From contig NZ_MLAT01000006.1 of the NCBI RefSeq assembly GCF_002272795.1, positions 1 through 64,000 on the forward strand: a stretch of DNA of 64,000 bases, read 5' to 3'. The notes under the pieces were generated by a model, which searched no databases, was not told where the DNA came from, and saw only the letters and a list, made by a program, of their open reading frames with translations. Each line of letters begins with the position of its first letter. The stretch's first letter is position 1. The position numbers and the translations under genes are program-made. Origin of the DNA: Helicobacter sp. 13S00482-2. Its GTDB lineage: Bacteria > Campylobacterota > Campylobacteria > Campylobacterales > Helicobacteraceae. Positions 6,515-16,642 of the stretch are shown piece by piece.

Positions 6515-6881
6515 TAGCTCTTGAGTACTTTCTTTTGAAATAGCCATTCTTTGTTGTGATAACTTCACTTCTGTTGAGATTATAGAATTAAGAGAGTTGA
6601 AATAAGTTTGACATCAACAAGAATGGTAACTTGTTGTAGATTTGTTTTTATTGCAAATTTTCAAAGTATGATGAGCTAGTTTCTAAATAACAGTGAAATA
6701 ACACAGATAAACACAAATAATCAAATAATTATTTAATACTACTCATTAATTTTTTGAATTTATGTCTTTTTTAATACATGATTGGGATTTTATTCTAGTA
6801 TAGAAAATCATCTTTTTGATAAAGTTTGAAATAAAATTTATCTTCCAATACTCAATGATTTGTTTGTTCTATCAAAATAAA
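6515..6881. other. Gene-free stretch with a decayed-looking coding fragment
   Basis: No complete gene is visible. On the minus strand about 36 codons (roughly 6511-6620) read NSLNSIISTEVKLSQQRM and further helical-looking sequence to a stop, but there is no start codon and a stop lies just upstream. This could be the tail of a lost gene. The rest is AT-rich spacer. Confidence 0.4.
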
Positions 6882-7553
6882 CTAGTATGTAAGACTTGAA
6901 AGAAATAATGCCCCACATTCACTTTTGAGAACAAAATTATCTTTTGTGCTATAGCACACTTGATTATTTAGCAATATCTTTTCTTTATCGTCAAAACCGC
7001 CTTCTGGCCCTAAAAAAATACCTTCTGCAAAATTTAGCTTACCTTCAGTAATATTTTTACCACCAAAATCAAATAAACAAGCATTTGGATAAAGCCTTAA
7101 AGCTTCAGAAGTATTAGAAATTATCTCTAAAGTCATCAAATCTGTTCTTCCACACTGCTCACAGGAATGAAGTAGGATTTTATACAATCTCTCTAGATTG
7201 ATTTTTTCATTTTTCTGGCTACGATTAGCATAGAAGAAACTGATCTTGGATACGCCAAGCTGATTCAGATAGGGAAGATTTTTTTCGATATTTTTTGTTT
7301 CGATAATCGCCCAAATCAGATGGATTTTTTTTGTGGAGGGATTGGGGTTATGTGAGCATTCTAAAAGTTTTAAATCCGCTTGTTTTTTTGATATTTGAAT
7401 ATGTGCATAAGTGTAGATATTATCATCTTTGAGATTTCTTAGTAAAATATTTTCTTCAAATTTAGTGCGACGAACCTGATATATATGGCTATAAAGATCT
7501 CCTTTTAGACTTATAGTATCATTTCCCGCATCTGAATGATAAACAAAACGCAT
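6882..7553 (-). CDS. rsmE: 16S rRNA m3U1498 methyltransferase RsmE
   Basis: RsmE methylates N3 of U1498 in 16S rRNA using SAM. The protein of about 223 residues has the expected N-terminal PUA-like start (MRFVYHSDAG...) and the C-terminal SPOUT knot, with GIFLGPEGGFDDKE and LKSECGALFLSSL near the end. I start it at MRFVYH (7553) rather than at 7592, because the family begins this way and the longer start would extend into the 3' end of the upstream gene. It follows the membrane protein at 7568 with a short gap and belongs to the block preceding hemH, as in H. pylori. Confidence 0.88.
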   Translation of the reverse strand: MRFVYHSDAGNDTISLKGDLYSHIYQVRRTKFEENILLRNLKDDNIYTYAHIQISKKQADLKLLECSHNPNPSTKKIHLIWAIIETKNIEKNLPYLNQLGVSKISFFYANRSQKNEKINLERLYKILLHSCEQCGRTDLMTLEIISNTSEALRLYPNACLFDFGGKNITEGKLNFAEGIFLGPEGGFDDKEKILLNNQVCYSTKDNFVLKSECGALFLSSLTY

Positions 7554-7567
7554 CAAACCCCCAAAAA

Positions 7568-7966
7568 TTACCCAAATATAAGAAGAAGACAAAGAATTAA
7601 ATCAATCAAATACAAAATCTTACAAATTTTCAAATAAGAAATCATAAATTCCTCTTTTGTTTTAGCAATTTTCAATCGTCTTATCCGAAAAATTTCGCCC
7701 AAAAAGATAAAAAGAGTCACGACAATCATCATAATGATTTTCGCATCAATAATAAAATGCCCCATTGCTAATAAAAAAATACCTGTAAAAAAAGCCACTG
7801 CAATCAAAAAGAATATAATAGGCATCACAAACCAAATTTTTCTATTCACTCTGATATATTCTTTTTGATTGAAAAGCGTATAAAGGTTGATGATAAATGG
7901 AACTGGCATAAAATACATAAAAAAGCTATGAAAAAACACTGAATCATTGAAAGCTTTTGCGATCAT
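7568..7966 (-). CDS. Conserved membrane protein upstream of hemH
   Basis: The protein of about 132 residues has four hydrophobic segments (FFHSFFMYFMPVPFIINLY, IWFVMPIIFFLIAVAFFTG, IIMMIVVTLFIFLG and the C-terminal ILYLIDLILCLLLIFG). Start at 7966 because GGAGG lies 8 bases upstream of that ATG; the longer frame to 8020 lacks such a site. It is transcribed with rsmE and divergently from hemH. Homologues sit at the same place in H. pylori, where the function is also unknown; the heme neighbourhood hints at a role in porphyrin or heme handling. Confidence 0.75.
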   Translation of the reverse strand: MIAKAFNDSVFFHSFFMYFMPVPFIINLYTLFNQKEYIRVNRKIWFVMPIIFFLIAVAFFTGIFLLAMGHFIIDAKIIMMIVVTLFIFLGEIFRIRRLKIAKTKEEFMISYLKICKILYLIDLILCLLLIFG

Positions 7967-8076
7967 ATTTACTTCCTCCATAAAAACTCCTAAATATGTT
8001 GTTATAGCGTATTCTAGCATTATTAACTTTATTTGAATATTATACGCTACTCAACAAACTAAAGGATCAGTACCAA

Positions 8077-9036
8077 ATGGCCAAAGAAGCAGTGTTGCTA
8101 TTGAATATGGGGGGTCCTAGCAGTCTTTATGAAGTGGAAGTGTTTTTGACTAACATGTTTCATGATCCACATATTCTTTCGATAAGAAATACCTTTTTTA
8201 GAAAAATGATAGGCAATTTCATCGTTTCTAAAAGATCTGAAAAATCCAAAAAAATCTACGCCGCCATCGGAGGGAAGTCCCCTATTACTGAGATTACCTT
8301 TTCTCTAACTCAAAAACTTGAAAAACTAGATACAACTAGACTATATACCTATGTGATGCGTTACACCCCGCCTTATTCCAAAATGGTTCTAGAAGATCTT
8401 AAGAACAAAGGCATTCAATCATTAGTACTCATGAGTATGTACCCTCAATATTCCACCACAACAACTCTCTCCTCAATCACAGACATTTATGATTCGCTCA
8501 AAGCTTTGAGCTATAGCCCTAATGTTAGAGTCATTGATAGATTTTACCAAAACGATATGTTCAATCAAGCCATATTAGAAGATATAAAAAAAGCTCTAGA
8601 TGGAAAAGATAGCACCGAATTTACACTGATTCTATCCGCACATGGGATTCCTGAAAAAGTGGTACAAAAAGGCGATACATACCAAAAAGAATGTGAAGAA
8701 AACTTTGAAATCATCAAAAATAAACTCCAAGAGCAAAATATAGTTTTCAAAGATATTATTCTCTCTTATCAATCAAAAGTTGGTCCTATGAAATGGATCG
8801 GCCCTGATACAGATAAAGTGATACAAAAATGTAAAAATGGCAAAGTTATCATTTACCCAATTTCATTCACCATAGACAACTCAGAAACAAAATATGAACT
8901 TTGCATTCAATACAAGCAACTTGCACAAGAATTGGGAATAAAAGACTATATTGTGTGTCCTTGTTTGAACAATTCAGATTCATTTGCTAAAATGATTTTA
9001 GAATATGTAGAAGCCAATACAAAAGGATTAAAATGA
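8077..9036 (+). CDS. hemH: Ferrochelatase
   Basis: HemH inserts Fe2+ into protoporphyrin IX, the last step of heme synthesis. The 319-residue length is normal. The active-site His is in LSAHGIPEK (about residue 190); YQSKVGPMKWIGPDT and the acidic YPISFTIDNSET segment complete the signature. An AAAGGA site precedes the ATG. Its stop overlaps the start of the next gene (ATGA), which begins a cytochrome c maturation unit, so heme production and heme attachment are co-transcribed. Confidence 0.95.
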   Translation: MAKEAVLLLNMGGPSSLYEVEVFLTNMFHDPHILSIRNTFFRKMIGNFIVSKRSEKSKKIYAAIGGKSPITEITFSLTQKLEKLDTTRLYTYVMRYTPPYSKMVLEDLKNKGIQSLVLMSMYPQYSTTTTLSSITDIYDSLKALSYSPNVRVIDRFYQNDMFNQAILEDIKKALDGKDSTEFTLILSAHGIPEKVVQKGDTYQKECEENFEIIKNKLQEQNIVFKDIILSYQSKVGPMKWIGPDTDKVIQKCKNGKVIIYPISFTIDNSETKYELCIQYKQLAQELGIKDYIVCPCLNNSDSFAKMILEYVEANTKGLK

Positions 9037-9671
9037 GAAAGATATTTTTAGCTGTACCTATTTTTGTGATACTGGGTATTCTTGGGATGGGTATATCTGG
9101 TTGTAAAAGCGATAATCAGGTAGATTCGGGGATTATTTCTGATGGAACTAGCACATCAGCAAAAACACTACAAGAGAGTGAAAAATTAGACAAAAATAGC
9201 TACGCTGGGCTTGAAGATGTATTTAATGATACTAAAATCATAAGCCCTAATGGAAAATATATGATGATGGTTTTTGGTGCTAATGGATGTAGCTATTGCG
9301 AAGCTCTGAAAAAAGATATCAAGAATAATCCTGATTTAAAAAAATACATTCAAAATAATTTCACTGCTTATTATGTAAATATGAGTTACTCAAAAATACA
9401 CGATTTCAAAGTTGGATCTCCTAGCGATCCAAAAGAAATTCAAGTTTCAACAGCTCAACTTTCCCGTATGTATGACATAAGACCAACTCCGACAATTGTT
9501 TTTTCAGATTCTGATGGCAAAACAATCCTTGAATTTCCTGGATATATGCCTGAGAAACAATTTATGGCAATGCTTGAGTTTGTAGGTACTGGTGAGTGGA
9601 AAAAAGCAAAAACTCAAAAAGAGATCAATAAACTTCTGCAAGAATATATTTTCAAAAAATCCAATTCGTAG
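9033..9671 (+). CDS. Thioredoxin-like lipoprotein for cytochrome c maturation (CcsX/ResA-like)
   Basis: The 212-residue protein has a lipobox-like LGMGISGC (Cys about 24) and a thioredoxin fold with GANGCSYCEALKKD (CXXC, about residues 87-90) and a cis-Pro in IRPTPTIVF. Such proteins sit in the periplasmic face of the membrane and reduce apocytochrome c cysteines before heme ligation. It overlaps hemH by 4 bases and is followed 8 bases later by ccsBA. The H. pylori protein in this position (HP0377) has a DsbC/CcmG-like role. Confidence 0.85.
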   Translation: MRKIFLAVPIFVILGILGMGISGCKSDNQVDSGIISDGTSTSAKTLQESEKLDKNSYAGLEDVFNDTKIISPNGKYMMMVFGANGCSYCEALKKDIKNNPDLKKYIQNNFTAYYVNMSYSKIHDFKVGSPSDPKEIQVSTAQLSRMYDIRPTPTIVFSDSDGKTILEFPGYMPEKQFMAMLEFVGTGEWKKAKTQKEINKLLQEYIFKKSNS

Positions 9672-9679
9672 GTGTTTTT

Positions 9680-12550
9680 ATGAAAACATTCAAATTGCTC
9701 TTTTGTTCATTTTGGGTTGCAATTCCCTTATTAGCGATATATGCTATTGCTTGTGCTATTGCTACTTTTGTTGAAAATGACTATGGGACTGGGTTTGCAA
9801 AAGCACTTGTATATGACACTTGGTGGTTTAATTTTATTCACATTTATCTTTTCATGATTTTGATAGGAACGCTGATTGTTTCAAAAAGTTGGAAACGTAA
9901 AAAATACGCAAGTATTTTATTCCATTCTTCTTTTGTGGTGATTATTTTTGGTGCAGGAGTGACTCGATTTTTTGGTTTTGAAGGAACAATGCATATTCGA
10001 GAGGGACAATCAAGCTCAGTGATTAAAAGCGCTGATAGCACTATCAACATCACTGGGATTTCTTCGGATGAAAAAATCCAGAAGATATTTCTAAAAAATC
10101 CTATTTTTAGCCATTTGAATTGCAATACAAAAAATGCTTCAAAAAAACCTCTTTTGGGCTATCCTGCAAAATCTATACAGATCTTTGATAGGCCCCTTAA
10201 ACTTGAGTTCATAACAGCGTGTAAAACAACCACAGATAAAAATAACAATACGTCCTATCTAGTTATTCAAGCTACCTACAATGGTATCTCAAAAACCTAT
10301 AATATTATTGGAGGAGCAGGTATAGAGAGCAACGATGTGACAATCTCATTTGGAGATACTCTCATCTCTATAAATTGGGGAGTGAGAACAATCCATTTGC
10401 CATTTGCACTCAAGTTAAATAAATTTGATCTAGAACGTTATCCAGGTTCTAATAGTCCATCTTCATATGCCTCTGAAGTTGATGTGTTAGATACGCAAGG
10501 AAATACCATCATGCCTTATAAAATTTATATGAATCATGTGCTTGATTATCAAGGATATCGATTTTTTCAATCCTCTTATGATTTAGATGAGAAAGGAACC
10601 ATTCTTTCTGTAAATAAAGATCCTGGAAAACGTCCAACTTACATCGGATATGCAATGTTGATACTAGGAGCAATCTGGATGCTGTTTGCAAGAGAAGGAA
10701 GATTCAAAAAACTTTCTCATTTTCTAAGAAATCAAAAAATAGCTAGTTTTATTGTTGTGATGTTTTTGGGTCTAGCCACAACAGGACTGTATGCTCAAGA
10801 AGTCAAGATAGACACTCACGGATCAGCAGATTCTAAAACTCTCCCAAACTCATCAGATTTAAACACATCAGCGATGCAAGAAAATACTGCTCCACTGAAT
10901 TCAAAAGAGCTGATTCTCCAAAGACTCAATGATCTTAGAAAAAATTCTTTAACACATACTAGGAAATTTTCTCAACTTCAGCTTCAGGATTTTGGAGGCA
11001 GAATAAAACCCATAGATACCGTCGCTATGAATATCATTCACAAAATTACCAAATCTGATGATTTCAAAGGACTCAGCAACGATCAAGTATTTTTAGGAAT
11101 GATGCTTTATCCTGATGATTGGAGAGATATTAAAATCATCTACACAAAAACTCCCAAAATAAGGGAAGTCTTAGGTACGCCCACGAATCAAAAATACGTT
11201 GCTTTTAGCGATATTTTTGATTCTACTGGTTATAAACTGCAAAACTACGTCGAAGAAGCTAATCGCAAAAAACCCAATGAAAGAGGCACTTTTGATAATG
11301 ATGTCTTACAAGTTGATGAACGTGTGAATCTCGCGTTTATGGTATTTACAGGACAAGTTTTAAAAATATTTCCTGATCAGAACTCCCATAAATGGCTAGC
11401 TCCTTTAGAGGCATTAGAAAACTCTTCTCCCTCTGTTGCCAAAGAAATTCAAAGCATCTTGAATGATATTTATACGGGTTTTGATCTTGGGATTGAAAAA
11501 AATCAATGGGAAAGTGCAGATATTGCTCTTGATAAATTAGCAAAATATCAAGAAACTCACGGCAAAGATTTATATCTTCCAAAATCAAAAGTTAATTCAG
11601 AGATTTTTTTAAATCACATTAACTTTTTTAATAAACTCATCTTGCCTTATATTCTTTTAGGCGTGATTCTTTTTGTTGCTGTTCTTGTGAGCATATTACG
11701 AGATAAAGCGATGAATATTTGGTTTTTCCGTTTGGCATACACACTCATCGCTATATGTGTGGGTGTTCATAGCATAGGACTTATTTTACGCTGGTATATC
11801 AGTGGGCATTCGCCTTGGAGTAATGCTTATGAATCAATGCTATACATAGCTTGGGCAGCAGGAATAGCAGGTGTGATATTCTTCAGGAAATCTAGCCTTG
11901 CATTATGTGCAGCAAGTTTCTTAGCAGGAATCGCTCTTTTTGTAGCCAATCTTGGCTTTATGGATCCTCAAATTGGAAATCTCGTCCCTGTGTTAAAATC
12001 TTATTGGCTCAATATTCACGTTTCTGTTATCACCGCAAGTTATGGATTTTTGGGTTTATGCTTTATTTTAGGTGTGATCACCCTAGTGATGTTTATCTTC
12101 AGAAACCCTAAACATCCCAATCTTGATTCGACCATTTTATCACTCAATGCTATCAACGAAATGAGTATGATACTTGGATTATTGATGCTCACTGTAGGGA
12201 ATTTTTTAGGAGGAATATGGGCAAATGAGTCTTGGGGAAGATACTGGGGTTGGGATCCAAAAGAGACGTGGGCATTGATTTCTATTGGTGTTTATGCGAT
12301 CATCTTGCATTTGAGATTTTTAAGATTTCAATTTATGCCATATGTTTTGGCAGCTTCTAGCGTGATTGGATTTTATTCTGTTTTGATGACCTATTTTGGT
12401 GTGAATTATTATCTATCTGGTATGCACAGTTATGCTGCAGGTGACCCTGTACCTGTACCTGTATTCTTGTATTATTTTGTAGCTTTAACCATCATTTTAA
12501 TTCTTTTAGCTTTTTTCAAAAGAAAACTAGACATGCCAAAGATTGGATGA
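9680..12550 (+). CDS. ccsBA: Fused cytochrome c heme lyase CcsBA
   Basis: This protein exports heme and ligates it to CXXCH apocytochromes in the system II pathway. The 956 residues combine an N-terminal ResB/CcsB part (membrane spans near residues 10-85 and 320-370 around a large periplasmic domain) with a C-terminal CcsA part. The latter carries the Trp-rich heme-binding WGRYWGWDPKETWALI motif (about residue 850) flanked by several spans. A single fused gene is typical of Helicobacter and relatives. It follows hemH and the thioredoxin lipoprotein in one operon. Confidence 0.95.
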   Translation: MKTFKLLFCSFWVAIPLLAIYAIACAIATFVENDYGTGFAKALVYDTWWFNFIHIYLFMILIGTLIVSKSWKRKKYASILFHSSFVVIIFGAGVTRFFGFEGTMHIREGQSSSVIKSADSTINITGISSDEKIQKIFLKNPIFSHLNCNTKNASKKPLLGYPAKSIQIFDRPLKLEFITACKTTTDKNNNTSYLVIQATYNGISKTYNIIGGAGIESNDVTISFGDTLISINWGVRTIHLPFALKLNKFDLERYPGSNSPSSYASEVDVLDTQGNTIMPYKIYMNHVLDYQGYRFFQSSYDLDEKGTILSVNKDPGKRPTYIGYAMLILGAIWMLFAREGRFKKLSHFLRNQKIASFIVVMFLGLATTGLYAQEVKIDTHGSADSKTLPNSSDLNTSAMQENTAPLNSKELILQRLNDLRKNSLTHTRKFSQLQLQDFGGRIKPIDTVAMNIIHKITKSDDFKGLSNDQVFLGMMLYPDDWRDIKIIYTKTPKIREVLGTPTNQKYVAFSDIFDSTGYKLQNYVEEANRKKPNERGTFDNDVLQVDERVNLAFMVFTGQVLKIFPDQNSHKWLAPLEALENSSPSVAKEIQSILNDIYTGFDLGIEKNQWESADIALDKLAKYQETHGKDLYLPKSKVNSEIFLNHINFFNKLILPYILLGVILFVAVLVSILRDKAMNIWFFRLAYTLIAICVGVHSIGLILRWYISGHSPWSNAYESMLYIAWAAGIAGVIFFRKSSLALCAASFLAGIALFVANLGFMDPQIGNLVPVLKSYWLNIHVSVITASYGFLGLCFILGVITLVMFIFRNPKHPNLDSTILSLNAINEMSMILGLLMLTVGNFLGGIWANESWGRYWGWDPKETWALISIGVYAIILHLRFLRFQFMPYVLAASSVIGFYSVLMTYFGVNYYLSGMHSYAAGDPVPVPVFLYYFVALTIILILLAFFKRKLDMPKIG

Positions 12551-12564
12551 TGGGTAAAAATTGA

Positions 12565-14583
12565 ATGAAAAAAACCATTTTTTTCATATTGCTGGTATTG
12601 ATTGTTTTATTAGGCATTTGCTATGTCTTAATATTCACCCAAATAGGTAACAATCTTTTAAAGCCTCTTGTTCAATCAAAAATAAATCAATACTCCCCCG
12701 TTCCTCTGGAACTAAAAACGTTTTCCTTAAGAATATCTGAATTGAATATTTCTGCGATTCACAAGGATTCCTTAAATATTAAATTAAAAGCTCATTTTTC
12801 ACTTTGGCATCAAAATTTTAGAGGTGACCTCATCGCCGAACTTAAAAACCCTCTCACTCCTGAAGCAAAAACTTTCAATATCAATTCTAGCTTTGAAGGA
12901 AACATTTATGATTTTTTTATCAATACAAATAGTGATATTGCAAACTCCAACACTTCGATTCAGACAAAAATAAAATCATTTAAAATTCAAGAGCTTCAAG
13001 CCAAAGTGACTGGATTAAAACTTGATGAACTCTTGATTTTGCTAAAAAAACCTCCTTATGTGAGTGGAAAATTAGATGTTAATGCAAATCTAAAAGGAAA
13101 TTGGAATACTTCAATCAATGGCCAATTAAATGCCCAAATCCAAAAAGGCCTAATCAATCCAGAACTAGTGAAAAATAACCTCCATATCAATGTACCGAAA
13201 AATGATTTTTCACTTGATTTAAAAGCGGATTTCAAAGATAAAATCATCCAAGATGAGCTAAATTTCATCTCCAACTTTGGAGATATAAAAACAAAAGGTG
13301 AAGTGCAAATTCCAACCCTTCAAATCAACAATCAATACGATATTTCCCTCTTCAACATAGCACCGTTAGGAATTTTATTATCTAAAAACATAAGAGGTAG
13401 CTTTAAATCTAAGGGGGTTTTAAAAGGCGATAAAAATAACCTTCAAATGATGGGTTATAGCGACATTGCAAACTCTAATAGCAAATACTTATTGAGTTTA
13501 AACCAATTCCGACTTGAAAAATTCAGATTTGATGTCAAAAAAATTTCTATTGAGAAACTTTTTTGGATGTTTTATCAACCCCAATATCTAAATGGTACAG
13601 CAACTTTTATGGGAAATATGAATAATTCTAAAAGTTTGAGCATTTCTGGAAGAGCAAAGGCTAATACAAATCCTGATATCATCAAAAAATACTCGCAAAT
13701 ACAAGTTCCTGATGCTTATTTCATCATCCAAACAGGAGCTATGATTGTTGATGGAACAGGAAATTTTGATTTTAATATTGAATCAGGACTCGGGTATTTT
13801 CGTTTTAAAAATGGAAATATTAATCTAAAAAAACCTTATGTAGATGGTACATACGATCTGCTTGTGCGTGATTTATCAAAGCTAGAAGGATTCACCAAAA
13901 AACAATTCAATGGCAAACTACAAGCCAATGGAAATATAAAATATGACAAGGCTATAGATATTGATTTTCAAACCACGAGCTTAGGTGGAATAGCTCAAGG
14001 AAGATTCAATCCCAAAAATTTCTATGTGAATTTCAATGAGATAAATGTGAAAAGATTGCTAGAAACTCTTCAAATTGGCACGGTCTTAAATGGTAGTGCA
14101 AGTGGAGAGCTAAATTACGATCTGACCTCAGAAAAAGGAAAAATCTCTGCTTTTATAAAAGATGGGAAAATCGCTCACACACAAATAAGTGATATATTCA
14201 AAAAATACAGTGGGATTGATATAAATTTACAAGTTTTTGAAATAGCAAATTTCAACTCAAATATTGATAAAGGGAATCTTGATGCCGAATTGACAATGCA
14301 AAGCAATCAAATAAAAATAAGTTCGGAATACTTGAAAATAAATATCCCTAAAAATACAATCCATTCAAAAGTTAAATTCTCTTCTAGTAAGGATTATATC
14401 TATGTGACCATAGATGGGAACCTAAAAGGTCCTAAAACACAACTAGATGCCAATACGCTGATAAAAAGCGAGGGGATGAAAAAAATACAGAAAAACATAG
14501 GTGAGATACTCAATAAAATCATTCCCCCACAAAAAGAACAAGAGGCAAAAAAGCTCCTAGATAAAATATCAAAGAAGCTTTAA
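12565..14583 (+). CDS. AsmA-like envelope protein
   Basis: The 672-residue protein has one N-terminal membrane anchor (about residues 4-24, FFILLVLIVLLGICYVLIF) and then a long repetitive beta-rich region with Asn/Lys/Ile-rich strands. This is typical of AsmA/TamB-type proteins that form a groove moving phospholipids between membranes. The C-terminus (about 575-650) includes LKGPKTQLDANTLIKSEGM, like the AsmA C-terminal segment. It follows ccsBA by 14 bases and is probably co-transcribed. The family call rests on architecture; the lipid transport role is inferred from relatives. Confidence 0.65.
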   Translation: MKKTIFFILLVLIVLLGICYVLIFTQIGNNLLKPLVQSKINQYSPVPLELKTFSLRISELNISAIHKDSLNIKLKAHFSLWHQNFRGDLIAELKNPLTPEAKTFNINSSFEGNIYDFFINTNSDIANSNTSIQTKIKSFKIQELQAKVTGLKLDELLILLKKPPYVSGKLDVNANLKGNWNTSINGQLNAQIQKGLINPELVKNNLHINVPKNDFSLDLKADFKDKIIQDELNFISNFGDIKTKGEVQIPTLQINNQYDISLFNIAPLGILLSKNIRGSFKSKGVLKGDKNNLQMMGYSDIANSNSKYLLSLNQFRLEKFRFDVKKISIEKLFWMFYQPQYLNGTATFMGNMNNSKSLSISGRAKANTNPDIIKKYSQIQVPDAYFIIQTGAMIVDGTGNFDFNIESGLGYFRFKNGNINLKKPYVDGTYDLLVRDLSKLEGFTKKQFNGKLQANGNIKYDKAIDIDFQTTSLGGIAQGRFNPKNFYVNFNEINVKRLLETLQIGTVLNGSASGELNYDLTSEKGKISAFIKDGKIAHTQISDIFKKYSGIDINLQVFEIANFNSNIDKGNLDAELTMQSNQIKISSEYLKINIPKNTIHSKVKFSSSKDYIYVTIDGNLKGPKTQLDANTLIKSEGMKKIQKNIGEILNKIIPPQKEQEAKKLLDKISKKL

Positions 14584-14617
14584 TTGCTAACTTTATAAAA
14601 TCCCGATCCTCAATAAT

Positions 14618-15031
14618 CTATTTTTTATTTTTAGCCGCACATTCTGGACACACCCCAATAAAAACCGCTGAAGCATCATGCAAGATGTAACCAGTCATTT
14701 TTGAACATTGTTGTGAAATATCAGAAACATCCACTCTAATGTCTTCTAATTTGCCACATCTCTCACAAGCTACATGTAAATGGTGATCATAACTAAGTTC
14801 ATAACGTTGTTTTTGGGCAGGAGCTTTAATCTCACGTAAAATATTCACTTCATATAACGCAGCAATATTTTTATAAACAGTTGCAAGGGATATAGAAGGA
14901 TAATCTATCCTAATATTCTCATAAATATCATCTACCGTAATATGGCCATTTTTATGAATCTCTCTCAAAATAGCCATTCTTTGCGGAGTAACCTTAAGAT
15001 TTTTCTCTTTTAAGCTGATTTCAAAGTCCAT
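14618..15031 (-). CDS. perR: Fur-family peroxide/iron repressor (PerR-like)
   Basis: The 137-residue protein has the Fur winged helix (TPQRMAILREI; recognition helix SLATVYKNIAALYE) and the dimer domain with DHHLHVACERCGKLEDI. It has two CXXC pairs (CERC and CPEC) for structural zinc. Length and sequence resemble Campylobacter PerR more than Fur, which is usually about 150 residues with a different N-terminus. It would repress oxidative-stress genes and be inactivated by metal-catalysed oxidation. It is divergent from ffh across a 150-base AT-rich gap where it may autoregulate. Distinguishing PerR from Fur needs a tree. Confidence 0.8.
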   Translation of the reverse strand: MDFEISLKEKNLKVTPQRMAILREIHKNGHITVDDIYENIRIDYPSISLATVYKNIAALYEVNILREIKAPAQKQRYELSYDHHLHVACERCGKLEDIRVDVSDISQQCSKMTGYILHDASAVFIGVCPECAAKNKK

Positions 15032-15181
15032 AATTATATCCTCACTGAATTAAATCAAATTTTTACTTTAGATATTGATGATTGTATCAAAAAATTTTTA
15101 ATGGATTTTTTAGATTTTTACAAGTTGTTTTTTTGTACAATGGTTACAACTGCAAAATTGTAATACCTAAGGAGTTTTAAG

Positions 15182-16516
15182 TTGTTTGATACACTGAGTG
15201 AGTCATTCAAAACCGCACTGAATAAAATCCGCTTTAATGACGATGAAAAGTCTCTTTCAAAAGCACTAGAGGAACTAAAAAGATCTCTTTTGAGAAACGA
15301 TGTCTATCATAAAGCAACCAAAGATTTGTTAAAAGATATTGAAATACAGACCAAAAAAATGGGTATCGGAAAACAAAATTTCCTCAATGCCCTTCAAAAT
15401 GCACTTGCCAAAATCTTAGAATCTAGCGGGAATTATGGTTTCAACTATTCAAGCAAACCCCCAACTATAGTGCTAATCACAGGATTGCAAGGAAGTGGAA
15501 AAACCACGACCTCTGCGAAACTCGCCCATTATCTAAAAACGCGAAATAAAAAAGTTTTACTTGTAGCTTGCGATCTAGCTCGTTTGGCAGCAGTAGAGCA
15601 ACTCAGACAATTAGCGTCACAAATTCAAGTGGATATTTTCTATCTTGAAAGTGCTAGTGCATTAGAAATTGCCAAAGCAGCTAAGCAAAAGGCTATCACA
15701 GGACAATATGATGTGATGATTGTAGATACGGCAGGAAGATTGGCCATTGATGAAGAATTAATGGATGAACTCAAAAGCATTAAAACTGAACTTGATCCTT
15801 ATGAGACTTTTTATGTAGCAGATTCTCTGAGTGGTCAAGATGGCATCAGGAGTGCTGATACTTTTAATCAAAAAATAGACATTACTGGTGTGATTTTGAG
15901 CAAATTTGATAGTGACACAAAAGGTGGTGTTGCCTTATCTATTGCATATCAACTTGGTATTCCATTACGTTTTATTGGTAATGGAGAAAAAATCCCCGAT
16001 CTTGATATTTTTATGCCTGATAGGATTATATCTAGGTTGATGGGAGCTGGAGACATCGCTTCTTTAGCCGAAAAAACAGCTACTATATTAGATGAAGGGG
16101 AAGCAAAAGTCCTTAGCAAAAAAATCAAAAAAGGACAATTCACATTCACTGACTTTTTAGCACAAATAGAAAATATCAAAAAACTCGGCTCAATGAGTTC
16201 TATTGTTTCAATGATTCCAGGTCTTGGAAATATGGCAGGAGCACTCAAAAATGTAGATTTAGACAACTCTAGCGAAGTTAAAAAAATAAAGGCCATGGTA
16301 AATTCTATGACTCCAAAAGAAAGAGATAATCCTGATTTACTTAATGGAAGCCGCAGAAAGAGAATTGCACTTGGTAGTGGGTTAGAAGTGAGTGATATTA
16401 ATCGCATTATCAAGCAATTTGACAATGCTGCTAAAATGGCAAAAAGATTTAGTTCAAAAGGTGGGATGCAAGATTTAATGAGCATGATGGGACAAATGAA
16501 AGGAAAAATCAGATAG
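15182..16516 (+). CDS. ffh: Signal recognition particle protein Ffh (SRP54)
   Basis: Ffh binds 4.5S RNA and signal sequences and targets ribosomes to FtsY. The 444 residues comprise the N domain, the G domain (P-loop GLQGSGKTTTSAKLAHYL near residue 105, DTAGRLAID, SKFDSDTKGG) and the Met-rich M domain ending MQDLMSMMGQMKGK. TTG is the start codon, supported by AAGGAG 7 bases upstream. It leads the rpsP-khpA-rimM-trmD-rplS block, though a separate promoter lies before rpsP. Confidence 0.96.
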   Translation: MFDTLSESFKTALNKIRFNDDEKSLSKALEELKRSLLRNDVYHKATKDLLKDIEIQTKKMGIGKQNFLNALQNALAKILESSGNYGFNYSSKPPTIVLITGLQGSGKTTTSAKLAHYLKTRNKKVLLVACDLARLAAVEQLRQLASQIQVDIFYLESASALEIAKAAKQKAITGQYDVMIVDTAGRLAIDEELMDELKSIKTELDPYETFYVADSLSGQDGIRSADTFNQKIDITGVILSKFDSDTKGGVALSIAYQLGIPLRFIGNGEKIPDLDIFMPDRIISRLMGAGDIASLAEKTATILDEGEAKVLSKKIKKGQFTFTDFLAQIENIKKLGSMSSIVSMIPGLGNMAGALKNVDLDNSSEVKKIKAMVNSMTPKERDNPDLLNGSRRKRIALGSGLEVSDINRIIKQFDNAAKMAKRFSSKGGMQDLMSMMGQMKGKIR

Positions 16517-16530
16517 TTTAGGAATTTTAA

Positions 16531-16559
16531 TTTAAAATAGAGTTCTTTTTCGGTATAAT
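16531..16559 (+). promoter_or_regulatory. Probable sigma-70 promoter of the rpsP operon
   Basis: A perfect TATAAT (16554-16559) is preceded by CGG and, about 17 bases further up, by a weak -35-like TTTAAA. It lies in the 126-base gap between ffh and rpsP. This would leave a leader of roughly 75 bases before rpsP. Confidence 0.45.
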
Positions 16560-16642
16560 CAAGGTTTTTTAAACGTTTGGGGTAGATCATGCAAACTCTA
16601 AAAAATATCAAATATCATTAAAAATGTTCAAAAGGAGAAAAT

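Noticed and set aside
6511-6620. Minus-strand fragment NSLNSIISTEVKLSQQRM
   Set aside because: Only about 36 codons, no start codon and a stop just upstream; too little to call a gene.
15949-16611. 220-codon minus-strand ORF opposite ffh
   Set aside because: It lies almost wholly inside ffh, which has unmistakable domains; composition is that of an antisense shadow.
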